DNA of 64,000 bases from Flavobacterium sp. (GCF_027484945.1 NZ_JAIXRZ010000013.1:20249-84248); one strand, 5' to 3'. Positions 9,333 to 19,031 are shown, counted from the stretch's first letter. The notes: generated from the sequence alone by a model not told the origin. Translations and numbers: made by a program.

Positions 9333-12197
9333 ATGAAATTCCTATTCTCCCTATTGTTGAGTGGATGGGCGTTAACTGCAACGGCTCAGCATTTATCGCA
9401 GTATGTTAACCCAATGATTGGCACTGATGGTCACGGACATACCTTTCCTGGCGCAACTTTACCCTATGGCATGGTGCAACTTTCTCCCGATACCCGTATC
9501 GATGGAAGCTGGGACGGATGTTCAGGCTACCATTATTCTGATCCGGTAATCTTCGGGTTTTCCCATACGCATTTAAATGGAACCGGCTGCTCCGATTACG
9601 GTGACATCATGCTTATGCCTACGATGGATAACATTTCATTTGTACCCAGTCAATATTCTTCGCCATTTTCACATAAAAAAGAAAAAGCGGCAGCTGGATA
9701 TTATCAAGTACATTTAGATAAACACCAAATAGACGTTCGTTTAACCGCATCCACTCGAGTTGGATTTCATGAATATACATTCTCTAAATCTGGAAAAGCT
9801 AGTTTGATTATCGATTTGAATCATCGGGATAAGTTGCTCTATGGGGCTATTCGTCTAGTAGATGCCACAACTATTGAAATTTTACGTCGCAGTGAAGCTT
9901 GGGCAAAAGATCAATATGTGTATGCTCGAATTGAATTTGATACACCGATGACCGTTACGAAAGCATTAGGTAATGCTGAAAATAAAAATGGATTTTATTC
10001 GGGGACCGAAGTGAAAATTGCATTGAGTAAAAAAGTAAATACCGGAGATAAGATTAAAGTTAAAGTCTCACTTTCTCCGACATCTTATGAAGGCGCAAAG
10101 CTAAATAGCGCTGAGATTCCGCATTGGGATTTTGAAAAAGTGGTGCAAGAAGCGGCTCGTTCGTGGGATCAAGAACTGGCTAAAATTCAGATTACATCAA
10201 CGGATACCGATAAAAAAGCCATTTTTTATACTGCTTTATACCACACAATGATGCAGCCCAATGTGGCGCAAGATATTGACGGTTCCTATAGAGGTCGCGA
10301 CAACTTAATTCATAAAGCGGAAGGATTTACTTATTATTCGGTGTTTTCGCTATGGGATACCTTTCGTGCAGCGCATCCTTTATATACCTTAATTGATAAA
10401 AAACGTACTGCCGATTATATTAATACATTCCTCAAACAATATGAACAAGGGGGACGTTTACCCGTTTGGGAATTGGCCTCTAATGAAACCGATTGTATGA
10501 TTGGGTACCATGCCGTTTCGGTTATTGCTGATGCGATGGCTAAAGGAATTCAAGGATTTGATTATGAAAAAGCTTTTGAAGCTTCAAAACATTCGGCAAT
10601 GCTGGATCATTTGGGATTAGCAGCTTATAAACAACAGGGCTTTATAGCTATGGACGACGAACACGAAAGTGTTTCTAAAACTTTAGAATATGCTTATGAT
10701 GATTGGTGTATTGCGCAAATGGCAAAAATTTTGGGCAAATCAGAAGAGTATACCTATTTTATGAAGCGTTCACAATCGTGGAAAAATGTTTTTGATTGGA
10801 ACGTTGGGTTTATGCGACCCAAAAAGAATGGCGGTTGGGACAAGCCTTTTGATCCACGGGAAATCAACAATAATTTCACGGAGGGCAACAGTTGGCAATA
10901 TTCATTTTTTGTACCTCAAGACATCCCTGGTATGATTGAAGCCTATGGTGGTCCTGCTCAATTTGAAGCTAAATTGGATGAAATGTTTACAAGTGAAAGT
11001 AAAACAACCGGTCGCGAACAAGTTGATGTAACGGGACTTATTGGGCAGTATGCCCATGGAAACGAACCCAGTCACCACATGACCTATTTATATAACTATA
11101 TAGGCAAACCCGAGAAAACCCGAGAAAAAGTTCATTATATTCTTCATAATTTTTACAAAAACACCCCAGATGGTTTGATTGGAAATGAAGACTGCGGACA
11201 AATGAGCGCTTGGTATGTGTTGAGTTCAATGGGAATTTATTCGGTTACCCCTGGTGAGGAAAAATGGGAGAGTATAACGCCTTTATTTGATGGGATTGTC
11301 ATAAAAGATGAAACCGGAAAAAGTATTGTTGAGTACCAAAAAGAGGTTGTAAATGGGATATCCAATCGAATTTTTTTATTGCCTAGTAAAATGAAAGAAC
11401 AACTGCTTCAAAGTAGAAGTTCAACCTATTCCCAATTCACAAAAGTAGAAGAAATTAGTGCCGCAATCCCGCTACTTCCTGTCCCCGTGTTTCAAGCAAC
11501 AAGTAAATCGTTTAAAGATACTTTGCGCGTTGAATTGATGTCCCAAAACCCTAAGGATGAACTTTACTATTCTATTTCATATCCAGATGAGGTTCAAAAA
11601 ATAGTTGGAGTTTCTTTTCAATATACCCAACCTCTTACGATTTCCAAAACGGCTACGATTAAAGCTTTTTCTAAAAATAAAACTACCCAAAGCGCTACCG
11701 TTGAGGCTACTTTTTATAAAAAACCCAATACATATACGATTGCCATTCAATCCAAATACAACCCGCAATATCATGCCGGTGGTCCAGAAGGATTGCTTGA
11801 TGGTATCCACGGTACGACCAATTGGAGGAAAGGCGATTGGCAAGGCTATCAATCACAAGATTTTGAAGCTATAGTAGATATGCAAGCAGTCAAACCTGTT
11901 TCAAGTATTAAAGCTTTTTGCTTACAAGATAGCCGTTCGTGGATTTTAATGCCGAGCAAAGTTGAGTATTTTTCATCATTAGATGGGATAAACTTTACTT
12001 TAGTTGGAACAGTCCACAATACCTTAGACCCAAAAAACGACACCAATTCAATTCAAGATTTTGCCTTTAATTTGGATAAAATATTATCTGCTCGCTACAT
12101 CAAAGTAAAAGCGTATAATTTTGGAAAATTACCCGATTGGCATATAGGTGTAGGCGGCGATGCATTTATATTTATTGACGAAATCGAAATCAAGTAG
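9333..12197 (+). CDS. GH92 family alpha-mannosidase with chitobiase-like and F5/8 C domains
   Basis: 954 residues, longer than the roughly 750 of a bare GH92 enzyme. A signal peptide (KFLFSLLLSGWALTATAQ) is followed at once by the family signature YVNPMIGTDGHGHTFPGATLPYG (residues 25-47). GYHYSDP and GFSHTHLNG belong to the beta-sandwich domain; FSLWDTFRAAHPLY, GNSWQYSFFVP and GNEPSHHMTYLYNY belong to the (alpha/alpha)6 barrel. After about residue 720 comes a chitobiase C-terminal-like region (QPLTISKTATIKAFS), then a discoidin-like F5/8 C region (GLLDGIHGTTNWRKGDWQG). Known GH92 enzymes are calcium-dependent exo-mannosidases acting on N-glycans or yeast mannan. There is no SusC/D pair next to it, so this is not an obvious polysaccharide utilisation locus. 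Confidence 0.93.
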   Translation: MKFLFSLLLSGWALTATAQHLSQYVNPMIGTDGHGHTFPGATLPYGMVQLSPDTRIDGSWDGCSGYHYSDPVIFGFSHTHLNGTGCSDYGDIMLMPTMDNISFVPSQYSSPFSHKKEKAAAGYYQVHLDKHQIDVRLTASTRVGFHEYTFSKSGKASLIIDLNHRDKLLYGAIRLVDATTIEILRRSEAWAKDQYVYARIEFDTPMTVTKALGNAENKNGFYSGTEVKIALSKKVNTGDKIKVKVSLSPTSYEGAKLNSAEIPHWDFEKVVQEAARSWDQELAKIQITSTDTDKKAIFYTALYHTMMQPNVAQDIDGSYRGRDNLIHKAEGFTYYSVFSLWDTFRAAHPLYTLIDKKRTADYINTFLKQYEQGGRLPVWELASNETDCMIGYHAVSVIADAMAKGIQGFDYEKAFEASKHSAMLDHLGLAAYKQQGFIAMDDEHESVSKTLEYAYDDWCIAQMAKILGKSEEYTYFMKRSQSWKNVFDWNVGFMRPKKNGGWDKPFDPREINNNFTEGNSWQYSFFVPQDIPGMIEAYGGPAQFEAKLDEMFTSESKTTGREQVDVTGLIGQYAHGNEPSHHMTYLYNYIGKPEKTREKVHYILHNFYKNTPDGLIGNEDCGQMSAWYVLSSMGIYSVTPGEEKWESITPLFDGIVIKDETGKSIVEYQKEVVNGISNRIFLLPSKMKEQLLQSRSSTYSQFTKVEEISAAIPLLPVPVFQATSKSFKDTLRVELMSQNPKDELYYSISYPDEVQKIVGVSFQYTQPLTISKTATIKAFSKNKTTQSATVEATFYKKPNTYTIAIQSKYNPQYHAGGPEGLLDGIHGTTNWRKGDWQGYQSQDFEAIVDMQAVKPVSSIKAFCLQDSRSWILMPSKVEYFSSLDGINFTLVGTVHNTLDPKNDTNSIQDFAFNLDKILSARYIKVKAYNFGKLPDWHIGVGGDAFIFIDEIEIK

Positions 12198-12199
12198 CC

Positions 12200-12964
12200 A
12201 TGAAAATCGCCATTGTACAGTCAGAATCTATTTGGGAAAATCCAAGTGCAAATCGCACACTATTTGATGAAAAATTCAATACAATTTTGCCAGAAACCGA
12301 CTTAATTGTACTCCCGGAAATGTTTACTACAGGTTTTACCATGCAACCGCAATTTTGTGCAGAATCAATGGATGGTCCAACGGTAGTTTGGATGCAATCT
12401 TGGGCAAAAAAGTTACATGCAGCACTAATAGGAAGTATAGCCGTGGAAGACAATGGACACTTTTACAACCGATTATTTTTTGTTCATCCTGACGGTAAAC
12501 TAGAAATTTATAATAAACGGCATCGATTTACTTTAGCCGGTGAACATCAGGTATACACAGCTGGAAAAGAACGCTTAATCGTAACTTATAAAGGATGGAA
12601 AATTTGTCCATTAATTTGCTATGATCTTCGATTTCCCGCGTATTCCCGCAATACTGAAAATTATGATATCTTACTTTACGTGGCCAATTGGCCGCAGCCT
12701 AGAATACAAGCCTGGGATCTATTATTGCGCGCTAGAGCTGTCGAAAACATGTGTTATACGCTTGGCGTCAACAGGGTTGGCCAAGATGGAAATAACCATT
12801 GCTATGTAGGCCATTCACAAGCTATCGATTGTTTTGGAAACTATAGTTTAGCGCCCCAACAAAACGATGCTATTTACTATGTGGAATTGAATAAAAAAAC
12901 ATTAGAAGAAAATCGCAAAAAATTTCCTTTTTTAGAGGATCGCGACACCATACATTGGGATTAA
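12200..12964 (+). CDS. nitrilase/carbon-nitrogen hydrolase family amidase (omega-amidase YafV-like)
   Basis: 254 residues. The nitrilase catalytic triad is visible: Glu in LPEMFTTGF (near residue 46), Lys in YNKRHRF (near residue 106) and Cys in PLICYDLRFP (near residue 141). MFTTGF, YNKRHRF and YDLRFPAYSR are typical of the YafV/Nit2 branch, which hydrolyses alpha-ketoglutaramate in metabolite repair. It starts 2 bases after the mannosidase stop, so it is likely co-transcribed. Its stop overlaps that of the convergent lipoprotein gene by 4 bases. Confidence 0.85.
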   Translation: MKIAIVQSESIWENPSANRTLFDEKFNTILPETDLIVLPEMFTTGFTMQPQFCAESMDGPTVVWMQSWAKKLHAALIGSIAVEDNGHFYNRLFFVHPDGKLEIYNKRHRFTLAGEHQVYTAGKERLIVTYKGWKICPLICYDLRFPAYSRNTENYDILLYVANWPQPRIQAWDLLLRARAVENMCYTLGVNRVGQDGNNHCYVGHSQAIDCFGNYSLAPQQNDAIYYVELNKKTLEENRKKFPFLEDRDTIHWD

Positions 12965-14565
12965 TTTCCGTTTAAATCGATCAGCTGTTCCGCATCCCAA
13001 TTCATGCGGACGTCGATCGTTTCGGGATAATAAAATACCTCTTCACTTTGCCGTTGTTCAATAAAATTTCCAGGCGTCCATTTTTGATCTTTGTCGTCAT
13101 CATAAATGATGCGAACAGTAAAAGCATTAGGTTGTACTAAATCGAAGTTGATTTCATTGGATTTTTCACTATAGGAAGAAGCTAAAATTTTACCGGTTTT
13201 GTCGGTCAATTCAACCAATATAGGAAATCGTTTTACATTTTGGAGGACCAATTTTAAATTGCCATAATCGGCATAATCTAATGTGTTGGTTTCATATTTT
13301 ATGGTATCGTTTTGTTTCCCGAAATCATCGAGTAGTGCCCCAGGTAAAAGGTGTAATTTGTACTTCTGATTGGGTTCTTTATCAAAAATTAACGCCAACT
13401 CTTTATTAATTTCTGAATAAAAAGGTTTGTAATTTACTAGGGTAGAATCTTTTCGATACAATTTTATTTTTGAGACCTCCCAAGATTGAAGTGGAATACT
13501 CGTCCGAATACGTAAGGTATCTCTAAAATGCAAGGTCCCTTTCGGTTCAATAGCAATGGATAAACTATCTTTTTTAAAATCTTTTACTCGAAATCCAAAT
13601 TGTTTTTTATACTTATTTTCAAGCACGGTTAAGGTAAGGGAATCGTTTTTTTGGGCAGCAAACCAAACTTCAACCGAATCTTTTCCCTGTAATTTTGTTA
13701 CTTTATGAGGGATGATTTCCGTTCCGCGATTTAATGTGATTTTATTTTTTTCAAGGGTTCCTTGGTGTCCAAGTAATACTCTAGAAGCTTTTACATGGGC
13801 GGAAGTTGTGATTTTTAAAGGTTTCCGTTCTTTAAATAATTCCAATTCAAAAACCGTATCATTTGGAATCGATACAATATCTTTTTGAAATCCGATTTTT
13901 TCATTTTTAGGATCAAACGTATTGTTTTTATTCAAATCAGTTACAGCGATAAGTCGGTATTTACCCGCTTTAATGTTTTCAAATCGCATTATTTTCAAGC
14001 TATCAAGACTATTGACAATATATTGAGGCGGTTTTTTAAATACAATTGAATCATTATACGTGTCATTAACTTCATAAAGCATTATCGAAACGAAATTATC
14101 GGTGTTTTGGGCCAATGCATCTTTAATTTTAACGCTTAATTGTAAAGAATCAAGGGTTGGTCCGGTTGCGACCACATAGCGAAATTGGGGATACGGATTT
14201 CCTTCGTTATTATCTTGTATGCTCCGCCCAAAATTAAAACTGTATGTGGTGTTGGGCTTTAACGTATCTTTAATTTTAATTGTTAATGTTTTACTTGCCG
14301 TTTGCGGACTAACTTCAGGCGCTATTTTCATGGGTGGAGAAACCACAAGTTGCTTCTGAATATCTTTTAGCTTAACATATTCATCAAATTGAATTCGGAT
14401 TTCATTCCCATTAAAGTTTGTGCTTAAATTTTTAGGAATACTAAACAACATTCGGGGTGGAATGGTGTCTTTTGGTCCACCAGATATAGATCCACGACGA
14501 GCACAAGAAGGAATGAGTACGGTCAACAAAACCAAGGAAGCAAATACGGCTACTTGTTTGCGCAT
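12961..14565 (-). CDS. Ig-like domain lipoprotein
   Basis: 534 residues with a lipoprotein signal peptide (AVFASLVLLTVLIPSC). Right after the Cys comes ARRGSISGGPKDTIPP, a pattern typical of a widespread Bacteroidota lipoprotein with an N-terminal SbsA/Ig-like domain (PKNLSTNFNGNEIRIQFDEY). Further beta-rich domains follow. A repeated pattern of DLNKNNTFDPKNEKIG and DDDKDQKWTPGN resembles short Asp-rich calcium loops. It is probably surface or periplasmic and of unknown function. The comF pseudogene lies 75 bases upstream on the same strand. Confidence 0.8.
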   Translation of the reverse strand: MRKQVAVFASLVLLTVLIPSCARRGSISGGPKDTIPPRMLFSIPKNLSTNFNGNEIRIQFDEYVKLKDIQKQLVVSPPMKIAPEVSPQTASKTLTIKIKDTLKPNTTYSFNFGRSIQDNNEGNPYPQFRYVVATGPTLDSLQLSVKIKDALAQNTDNFVSIMLYEVNDTYNDSIVFKKPPQYIVNSLDSLKIMRFENIKAGKYRLIAVTDLNKNNTFDPKNEKIGFQKDIVSIPNDTVFELELFKERKPLKITTSAHVKASRVLLGHQGTLEKNKITLNRGTEIIPHKVTKLQGKDSVEVWFAAQKNDSLTLTVLENKYKKQFGFRVKDFKKDSLSIAIEPKGTLHFRDTLRIRTSIPLQSWEVSKIKLYRKDSTLVNYKPFYSEINKELALIFDKEPNQKYKLHLLPGALLDDFGKQNDTIKYETNTLDYADYGNLKLVLQNVKRFPILVELTDKTGKILASSYSEKSNEINFDLVQPNAFTVRIIYDDDKDQKWTPGNFIEQRQSEEVFYYPETIDVRMNWDAEQLIDLNGN

Positions 14566-14640
14566 GAAATCAAAATTTTACGTTGCAAAGTAACAATTAT
14601 AATTGGTGTTTGGGAAATCTTTTTCATCAGAATTAACGAT

Positions 14641-15378
14641 TTATTGACTCATGGCCATACAAAGAACACTAATTTTTGCGCCAGGAATCTTTAATAGTTC
14701 ACGCGCACAAGCTTCAAGAGTAGAGCCCGTAGTAATTACATCATCAACCAAAACGAAATGTTTATGGTAGTGATTTTCGTTGAAGTTAACGCTAAAAATG
14801 GACTGTACAATTTCAGCGCGCCCAATAATTGATTTTTTAGTTTGCGTTTTCGAATATAAATTTCTCCTAAGGATAGTGTCCTCAAATGGGATGGACCAAC
14901 TTTCAGCTAATGCCTTGCCATAGGAAGTCACTTGATTATAACCCCGTTGCCTTTGTTTTCTGGGGTGTAACGGTACAGGAATGATATAATCGGGTGCTGG
15001 GTTGAGTATGCTTGAATTAAGTACGGAACTATGCCATAAGCCTAGGGCGGTTCCTACAGCTTCATTTCCTTTCTATTTGAGTTCATGAATCAACGATTGT
15101 ACTAAACTTTCTTTGTGGAAATAAAGTAATGAGCCTCCAAAAACAATAGGGATTCGTCCATAAAATTTTCGAACAATTTCATTTTCAGCAACAGCATGGT
15201 GAGAAGTTACAGGGAGTACATGCCGACAATGACTGCAGAGCACCCATTCTTCAGAAATTAAAAAACCACGACAAGCGGCACATGTCTCTGGATAAAAGAG
15301 GCGAATAAGATGTGATAACATAGGCGTATAAATAAAGTCATAAAGATAGAAAATTCCTTGATTAACATACGATTTCAC
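14641..15378 (-). pseudogene. comF: comF family phosphoribosyltransferase interrupted by an in-frame TAG
   Basis: Two open segments (15378-15076 and 15072-14641) lie in the same frame, separated only by a TAG at 15073-15075. Together they make the normal length of about 245 residues. The N-terminal part has the ComF zinc-finger-like CAACRGF...CSHCRHVLP. After the stop the protein continues as KGNEAVGTALG, then the hallmark PVPLHPRKQRQRGYNQ, and the PRPP-binding VLVDDVITTGSTLEAC. Homologues read LKYKG where this reads LK-stop-KG, so a Tyr codon (TAT or TAC) has become TAG. ComF proteins act in DNA uptake and purine-like phosphoribosyl transfer. Either the gene is inactivated, or this is a base-call error. 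The true start may be the Met 20 residues in (MLSHLIRLFYPETC). Confidence 0.85.
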
Positions 15379-15389
15379 GGCACTTTTTA

Positions 15390-15397
15390 TATTTTTG
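15390..15397 (+). promoter_or_regulatory. -7 box TATTTTTG of glyS
   Basis: Exact TAnnTTTG match ending 7 bases before the ATG at 15405. Transcription would start almost at the start codon. Confidence 0.6.
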
Positions 15398-15404
15398 CAC
15401 CACT

Positions 15405-16949
15405 ATGGCAAAACAAGAAGATCTATTCAAAAATGTAATTTCGCATGCAAAAGAATACGGGTTTATTTTCCCTTCTAGCGAAATTTATGACGGTTTAAGC
15501 GCCGTATACGATTATGCTCAAAATGGAGTAGAATTAAAGAAAAACATCCGCGAATATTGGTGGAAAGCAATGGTGCAGATGCACGAAAATATTGTGGGAA
15601 TTGATGCGGCAATACTAATGCATCCTACCACTTGGAAAGCTTCTGGTCACGTTGATGCATTCAATGATCCGTTGATTGATAATAAAGATTCCAAAAAACG
15701 CTTTCGCGCCGATGTGCTAATTGAAGATTATTGCGAAAAATTGCAACAAAAAGCACAAAAGGAAATCGATAAAGCCCGTGAACGATTTGGAGCTTCATTT
15801 GATGAACAGCAGTTTATTACTACAAATGGACGTGTAGTTGAGTATTTAACCCAAAAGAAAACCATTTTAGAACGCATGGCACGTTCTTTAGACAGTGGTG
15901 ATTTGGAGGATGTAAAAGCATTGATTGAAGAATTAGCGATTGTCGATCCCGATACGGGTTCCAAAAATTGGACTGAAGTACGGCAGTTCAATTTGATGTT
16001 TGGCACTAAATTGGGCGCAGCAGCAGAAAATGCGATGGATTTATACCTCCGTCCCGAAACGGCACAGGGAATTTTTGTGAATTTCTTAAATGTTCAAAAA
16101 ACGGGTCGTATGAAGATTCCTTTTGGAATTGCCCAAACGGGTAAAGCATTTCGTAATGAAATTGTGGCACGTCAATTTATTTTCCGTATGCGTGAATTTG
16201 AACAGATGGAAATGCAGTTTTTTGTCAAGCCAGGTGAAGAGATGAAATGGTATCAATATTGGAAAGAAACGCGTTTAAAATGGCACCAATCGTTAGGTTT
16301 AGGCGCTGAAAATTACCGCTTTCATGATCATGAAAAATTAGCACATTATGCGAATGCCGCCGCCGATATTGAGTTCAATTTTCCATTTGGATTTAAAGAG
16401 TTGGAAGGGATTCATTCGCGAACCGACTTTGATTTGAAAGCCCATGAGCAGTATTCAGGAAAAAAATTACAATATTTTGACACTGAAGAAAACAAAAACT
16501 ATGTTCCCTATGTCGTTGAAACTTCGGTGGGTTTAGACCGTATGTTTTTGGCGGTATTTTCAAAATCGTTACAGGAAGAAACACTAGAAGATGGAAGTAC
16601 GCGAACGGTGTTGCGTTTACCGAGTGTTTTAGCTCCTACAAAAGCAGCGGTATTGCCCTTGGTTAAAAAAGACGGACTACCCGAATTGGCACGCGAAATT
16701 ATTGAAGAATTAAAATGGGATTTTAACGTAGCGTATGATGAAAAAGATGCGGTTGGTCGTCGTTACCGCCGACAAGATGCTTTAGGAACCCCATTTTGCA
16801 TAACCGTAGATCATCAATCGTTAGAAGACCAAACGGTAACCCTACGTCATCGAGATACAATGATTCAAGATCGTGTTAAAATAACTGAATTACGAGCAAT
16901 AATCAATACTGAAGTTTCTATGCGCAATTGGTTATTACGTTCGAAATAA
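15405..16949 (+). CDS. glyS: glycine--tRNA ligase (single-chain, class II)
   Basis: 514 residues, the alpha2-type enzyme found in Bacteroidota, eukaryotes and archaea rather than the split alpha/beta form. It charges tRNA-Gly. GFIFPSSEIYDGLSAVYDYA opens the catalytic domain. Class II motif 2 is FRNEIVARQFIFRMREFEQME near residue 247, and motif 3 is SVGLDRMFLAVF near residue 375. A C-terminal anticodon-binding domain starts near LPSVLAPTKAAVLPLVKKD. A terminator follows. Confidence 0.95.
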   Translation: MAKQEDLFKNVISHAKEYGFIFPSSEIYDGLSAVYDYAQNGVELKKNIREYWWKAMVQMHENIVGIDAAILMHPTTWKASGHVDAFNDPLIDNKDSKKRFRADVLIEDYCEKLQQKAQKEIDKARERFGASFDEQQFITTNGRVVEYLTQKKTILERMARSLDSGDLEDVKALIEELAIVDPDTGSKNWTEVRQFNLMFGTKLGAAAENAMDLYLRPETAQGIFVNFLNVQKTGRMKIPFGIAQTGKAFRNEIVARQFIFRMREFEQMEMQFFVKPGEEMKWYQYWKETRLKWHQSLGLGAENYRFHDHEKLAHYANAAADIEFNFPFGFKELEGIHSRTDFDLKAHEQYSGKKLQYFDTEENKNYVPYVVETSVGLDRMFLAVFSKSLQEETLEDGSTRTVLRLPSVLAPTKAAVLPLVKKDGLPELAREIIEELKWDFNVAYDEKDAVGRRYRRQDALGTPFCITVDHQSLEDQTVTLRHRDTMIQDRVKITELRAIINTEVSMRNWLLRSK

Positions 16950-16965
16950 TCAAGAAAAGCAAAAT

Positions 16966-16998
16966 AAAAAGCGGCATTAAACGGCCGCTTTTTTTGTT
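16966..16998 (+). terminator. terminator of glyS
   Basis: AAAGCGGC pairs with GCCGCTTT around an 8-base loop, followed by seven T residues, 17 bases past the glyS stop. Confidence 0.85.
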
Positions 16999-17321
16999 TA
17001 TAAAATTGTTCAAAAATAGTAATTGTTTCACTTTTCACTAGAGTCATAATGTTTCTAAATTCATTGAAGCAAATTCATAGGTTAAATTGGTTGAATTGCT
17101 GCAGTATTTTCAGTTGATTAGCCAATAAAAGCGCTTCAAGTTTTCTACGAGTAACGGGTCTTTTGATATTAAATAAGGGAGCGTTGAAATAGAAATAGAG
17201 GTTATAAAAGCTAGTTATTTTACCAATTGAATCCGTTAGCCCCAGCTATCAATGATTTTTATAATTAAACTTAATCCATTTTGAAAAAAAGGACTAACGC
17301 TTTGCTAAAAAGTAAAAGCAA
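16999..17321. other. gene-free stretch before the signalling locus
   Basis: I see no supported gene here. The one minus-strand frame over the glyS end has no family match and reads through the terminator. No clear TAnnTTTG box was found for the LytTR gene that follows. Confidence 0.4.
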
Positions 17322-18281
17322 TTGAGGACGTTTACCTTTGTTATTATCGATGATAATCCAAATCATATAAAGAAAACTATGGCAACTGCTGTTAATTTTC
17401 CTTATATGAGATGTATGGGAAGTGCCGCCAACAGTGATGCGGGTGTCGATCTCGTATTGGAACATCGGCCGGATTTTATCTTTTTAGAAATTAATCCTAA
17501 AGAGCAAGAATCTGGCTTATCCTTGCATTTCATCAGTGAATTACATCGGTATCTTTTACAACTTCCAAAAATAATTATCACTACGAAAGATCATACCCAA
17601 TGCCCTACGGCATTCCAATTTGGCGTTTTTGATTATTTGATACATCCTATTGCTGTTAAAGATCTTCGTAAAACACTTTTGCGTTTTGAAAAAGAAATTG
17701 GTGAAGGGCAGCCTATAAAAAATCAAATGGTGCCTCCCAATAATATCAACCATGTTGCTGATGAAGCCCGAACAATTTTAGTTGATAATGATTTGCCCGA
17801 ACCGATTCAAGAACAAAGCGAACTACCTGAGGAAGCGACACATTTACCAGAAAATAATGAATTAGCCAAGACTCTGGATGAATCCGGTGAGAAAAACACA
17901 ACGCAAAGAATTGCCGAGCAACCCATTCAAAAACCCTTGGTGATATGCGTAAAATCGTATGGGGATTACCGCTATATTGATGCTGCAGAAATTTGTTATT
18001 TGCAAGCCGATAACAATTCAACAGATATTCATTTAAATTCAGGAGAAATGATAACAGCATTCAAAACTTTAAAACATTTTGAAAGTGTGCTTCAACATCC
18101 TTTTGTACGAATCCATAACAGTTATATTGTAAACTGCAATTACATTGCTCGTATTCACACAGGGAATTCCGTTTGTCATATAAAAAATTCTTCGGTCAAA
18201 ATTCCCTTTTCAAAATCGTACAAAGACAATATTGAGCAGATAATCAGTAGCATAGCGTCTGGAAATTATTTGGAGATATAA
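17322..18281 (+). CDS. LytTR-type response regulator with degenerate receiver
   Basis: 319 residues. An N-terminal receiver-like domain (1-125) is joined by an acidic linker (about 150-205) to a C-terminal LytTR DNA-binding domain (about 208-319, VICVKSYGDYRYIDAAEICYLQA ... FVRIHNSYIVNCNYIARI). The acidic pair Asp10-Asp11 is kept. The phosphoacceptor position reads FIFLEINP, with Glu56 in place of Asp, and the conserved Lys is His108 (FDYLIHPI); the Thr (ITTKD) is kept. It is therefore probably not phosphorylated, and Glu may mimic the active state. The only possible start is TTG at 17322, since an in-frame TAA lies 9 bases upstream and the next ATG would delete the acidic pair. It heads the signalling cluster. 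Confidence 0.85.
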   Translation: MRTFTFVIIDDNPNHIKKTMATAVNFPYMRCMGSAANSDAGVDLVLEHRPDFIFLEINPKEQESGLSLHFISELHRYLLQLPKIIITTKDHTQCPTAFQFGVFDYLIHPIAVKDLRKTLLRFEKEIGEGQPIKNQMVPPNNINHVADEARTILVDNDLPEPIQEQSELPEEATHLPENNELAKTLDESGEKNTTQRIAEQPIQKPLVICVKSYGDYRYIDAAEICYLQADNNSTDIHLNSGEMITAFKTLKHFESVLQHPFVRIHNSYIVNCNYIARIHTGNSVCHIKNSSVKIPFSKSYKDNIEQIISSIASGNYLEI

Positions 18282-18316
18282 ATTATTTTCCTTTTTTTTG
18301 TTCAAATTTATAAGCC

Positions 18317-18979
18317 ATGGATATACAAATTTTAATTATTGATGACCACATGTCAATTATTGAAGGATATAAAACGATCCTTTCAAACAACCGTTTAAAT
18401 GCAACCTTGCACATTACAGAGGCTCTTGATGCCCAGCAAGGATATGAAGCCCTAAGCAACCCAGCAAACAGTCAAAAGTTTGACGTAATTATTTTAGATT
18501 ACACCTTGCCGCCTTATGAAGCGCTGGAAATTCAAAATGGGTATGATTTAGTGCAATTTGTTCGCCAATTTCAGCCTCAAGCTAAATTAATGATATTAAC
18601 GTCACATTCTGAAGCTTTGATGTTGTATAAAGTCATTGTCGAATCGCGCGCGGAGGCGATTATGATTAAAAGTGATTTCACTTCAATGGAATTATTAGAA
18701 GCATTTGAGGCGGTTTACCAAGGCGGTAAATGTTATACGAAAACCGTTTTAGAATTGAAAAATCAATTACTGTCAAATTATCGCATATTTGACACGACCA
18801 ATAGGGAGTTGATTAAGTTAATTGCTAAAGGATTAAAAACAAAAAACATCATGGCCGAATTAAATCTATCTAAAAGCGCCATTGATAAACGAAAAGCTCA
18901 AATTCGCGATTTTTTTGAGATCGAAAAAGGGAATGATGAGGATATCATTCAAATAGCCAAAAAGAAGGGATATATTTAA
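18317..18979 (+). CDS. response regulator, receiver plus LuxR-type HTH
   Basis: 220 residues. The receiver (1-135) has the acidic pair Asp9-Asp10 (LIIDDHMSI), phosphoacceptor Asp61 (VIILDYTLPP), Thr/Ser in ILTSHSE and Lys in IMIKSD. The C-terminal helix-turn-helix is of LuxR/NarL type (RELIKLIAKGLKTKNIMAELNLSKSAIDKRKAQI). The receiver looks intact, unlike its upstream neighbour, which ends 35 bases before. A likely partner is one of the two HisKA_3 kinases downstream. The stop codon lies inside the first copy of a 29-bp repeated element. Confidence 0.88.
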   Translation: MDIQILIIDDHMSIIEGYKTILSNNRLNATLHITEALDAQQGYEALSNPANSQKFDVIILDYTLPPYEALEIQNGYDLVQFVRQFQPQAKLMILTSHSEALMLYKVIVESRAEAIMIKSDFTSMELLEAFEAVYQGGKCYTKTVLELKNQLLSNYRIFDTTNRELIKLIAKGLKTKNIMAELNLSKSAIDKRKAQIRDFFEIEKGNDEDIIQIAKKKGYI

Positions 18980-19003
18980 CAAATTGTACACTTTTTGTAT
19001 ACC
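18975..19003 (+). repeat. 29-bp repeated element, copy 1
   Basis: 28 of 29 bases match copy 2 at 19511-19539; the only difference is G versus C at the 12th base. It begins TTTAACAAATT and ends TTTTTGTATACC. A TAnnTTTG-like box follows 20 bases downstream in each case. It is probably a shared promoter/operator module. Confidence 0.7.
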
Positions 19004-19023
19004 TAAAGGTTAATTTAAGATTC

Positions 19024-19031
19024 TATATTTG
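19024..19031 (+). promoter_or_regulatory. -7 box TATATTTG for the small secreted protein gene
   Basis: Exact TAnnTTTG match, 51 bases before the ATG at 19083 and 20 bases after the repeated element. Confidence 0.5.

Noticed and set aside
9333..12964. Polysaccharide utilisation locus around the GH92 gene
   Set aside because: No SusC/SusD pair, sigma/anti-sigma regulator or other glycoside hydrolases lie nearby.
16865..17047. Minus-strand frame of 60 codons after glyS
   Set aside because: It crosses the glyS end and its terminator and has no recognisable features; treated as chance.
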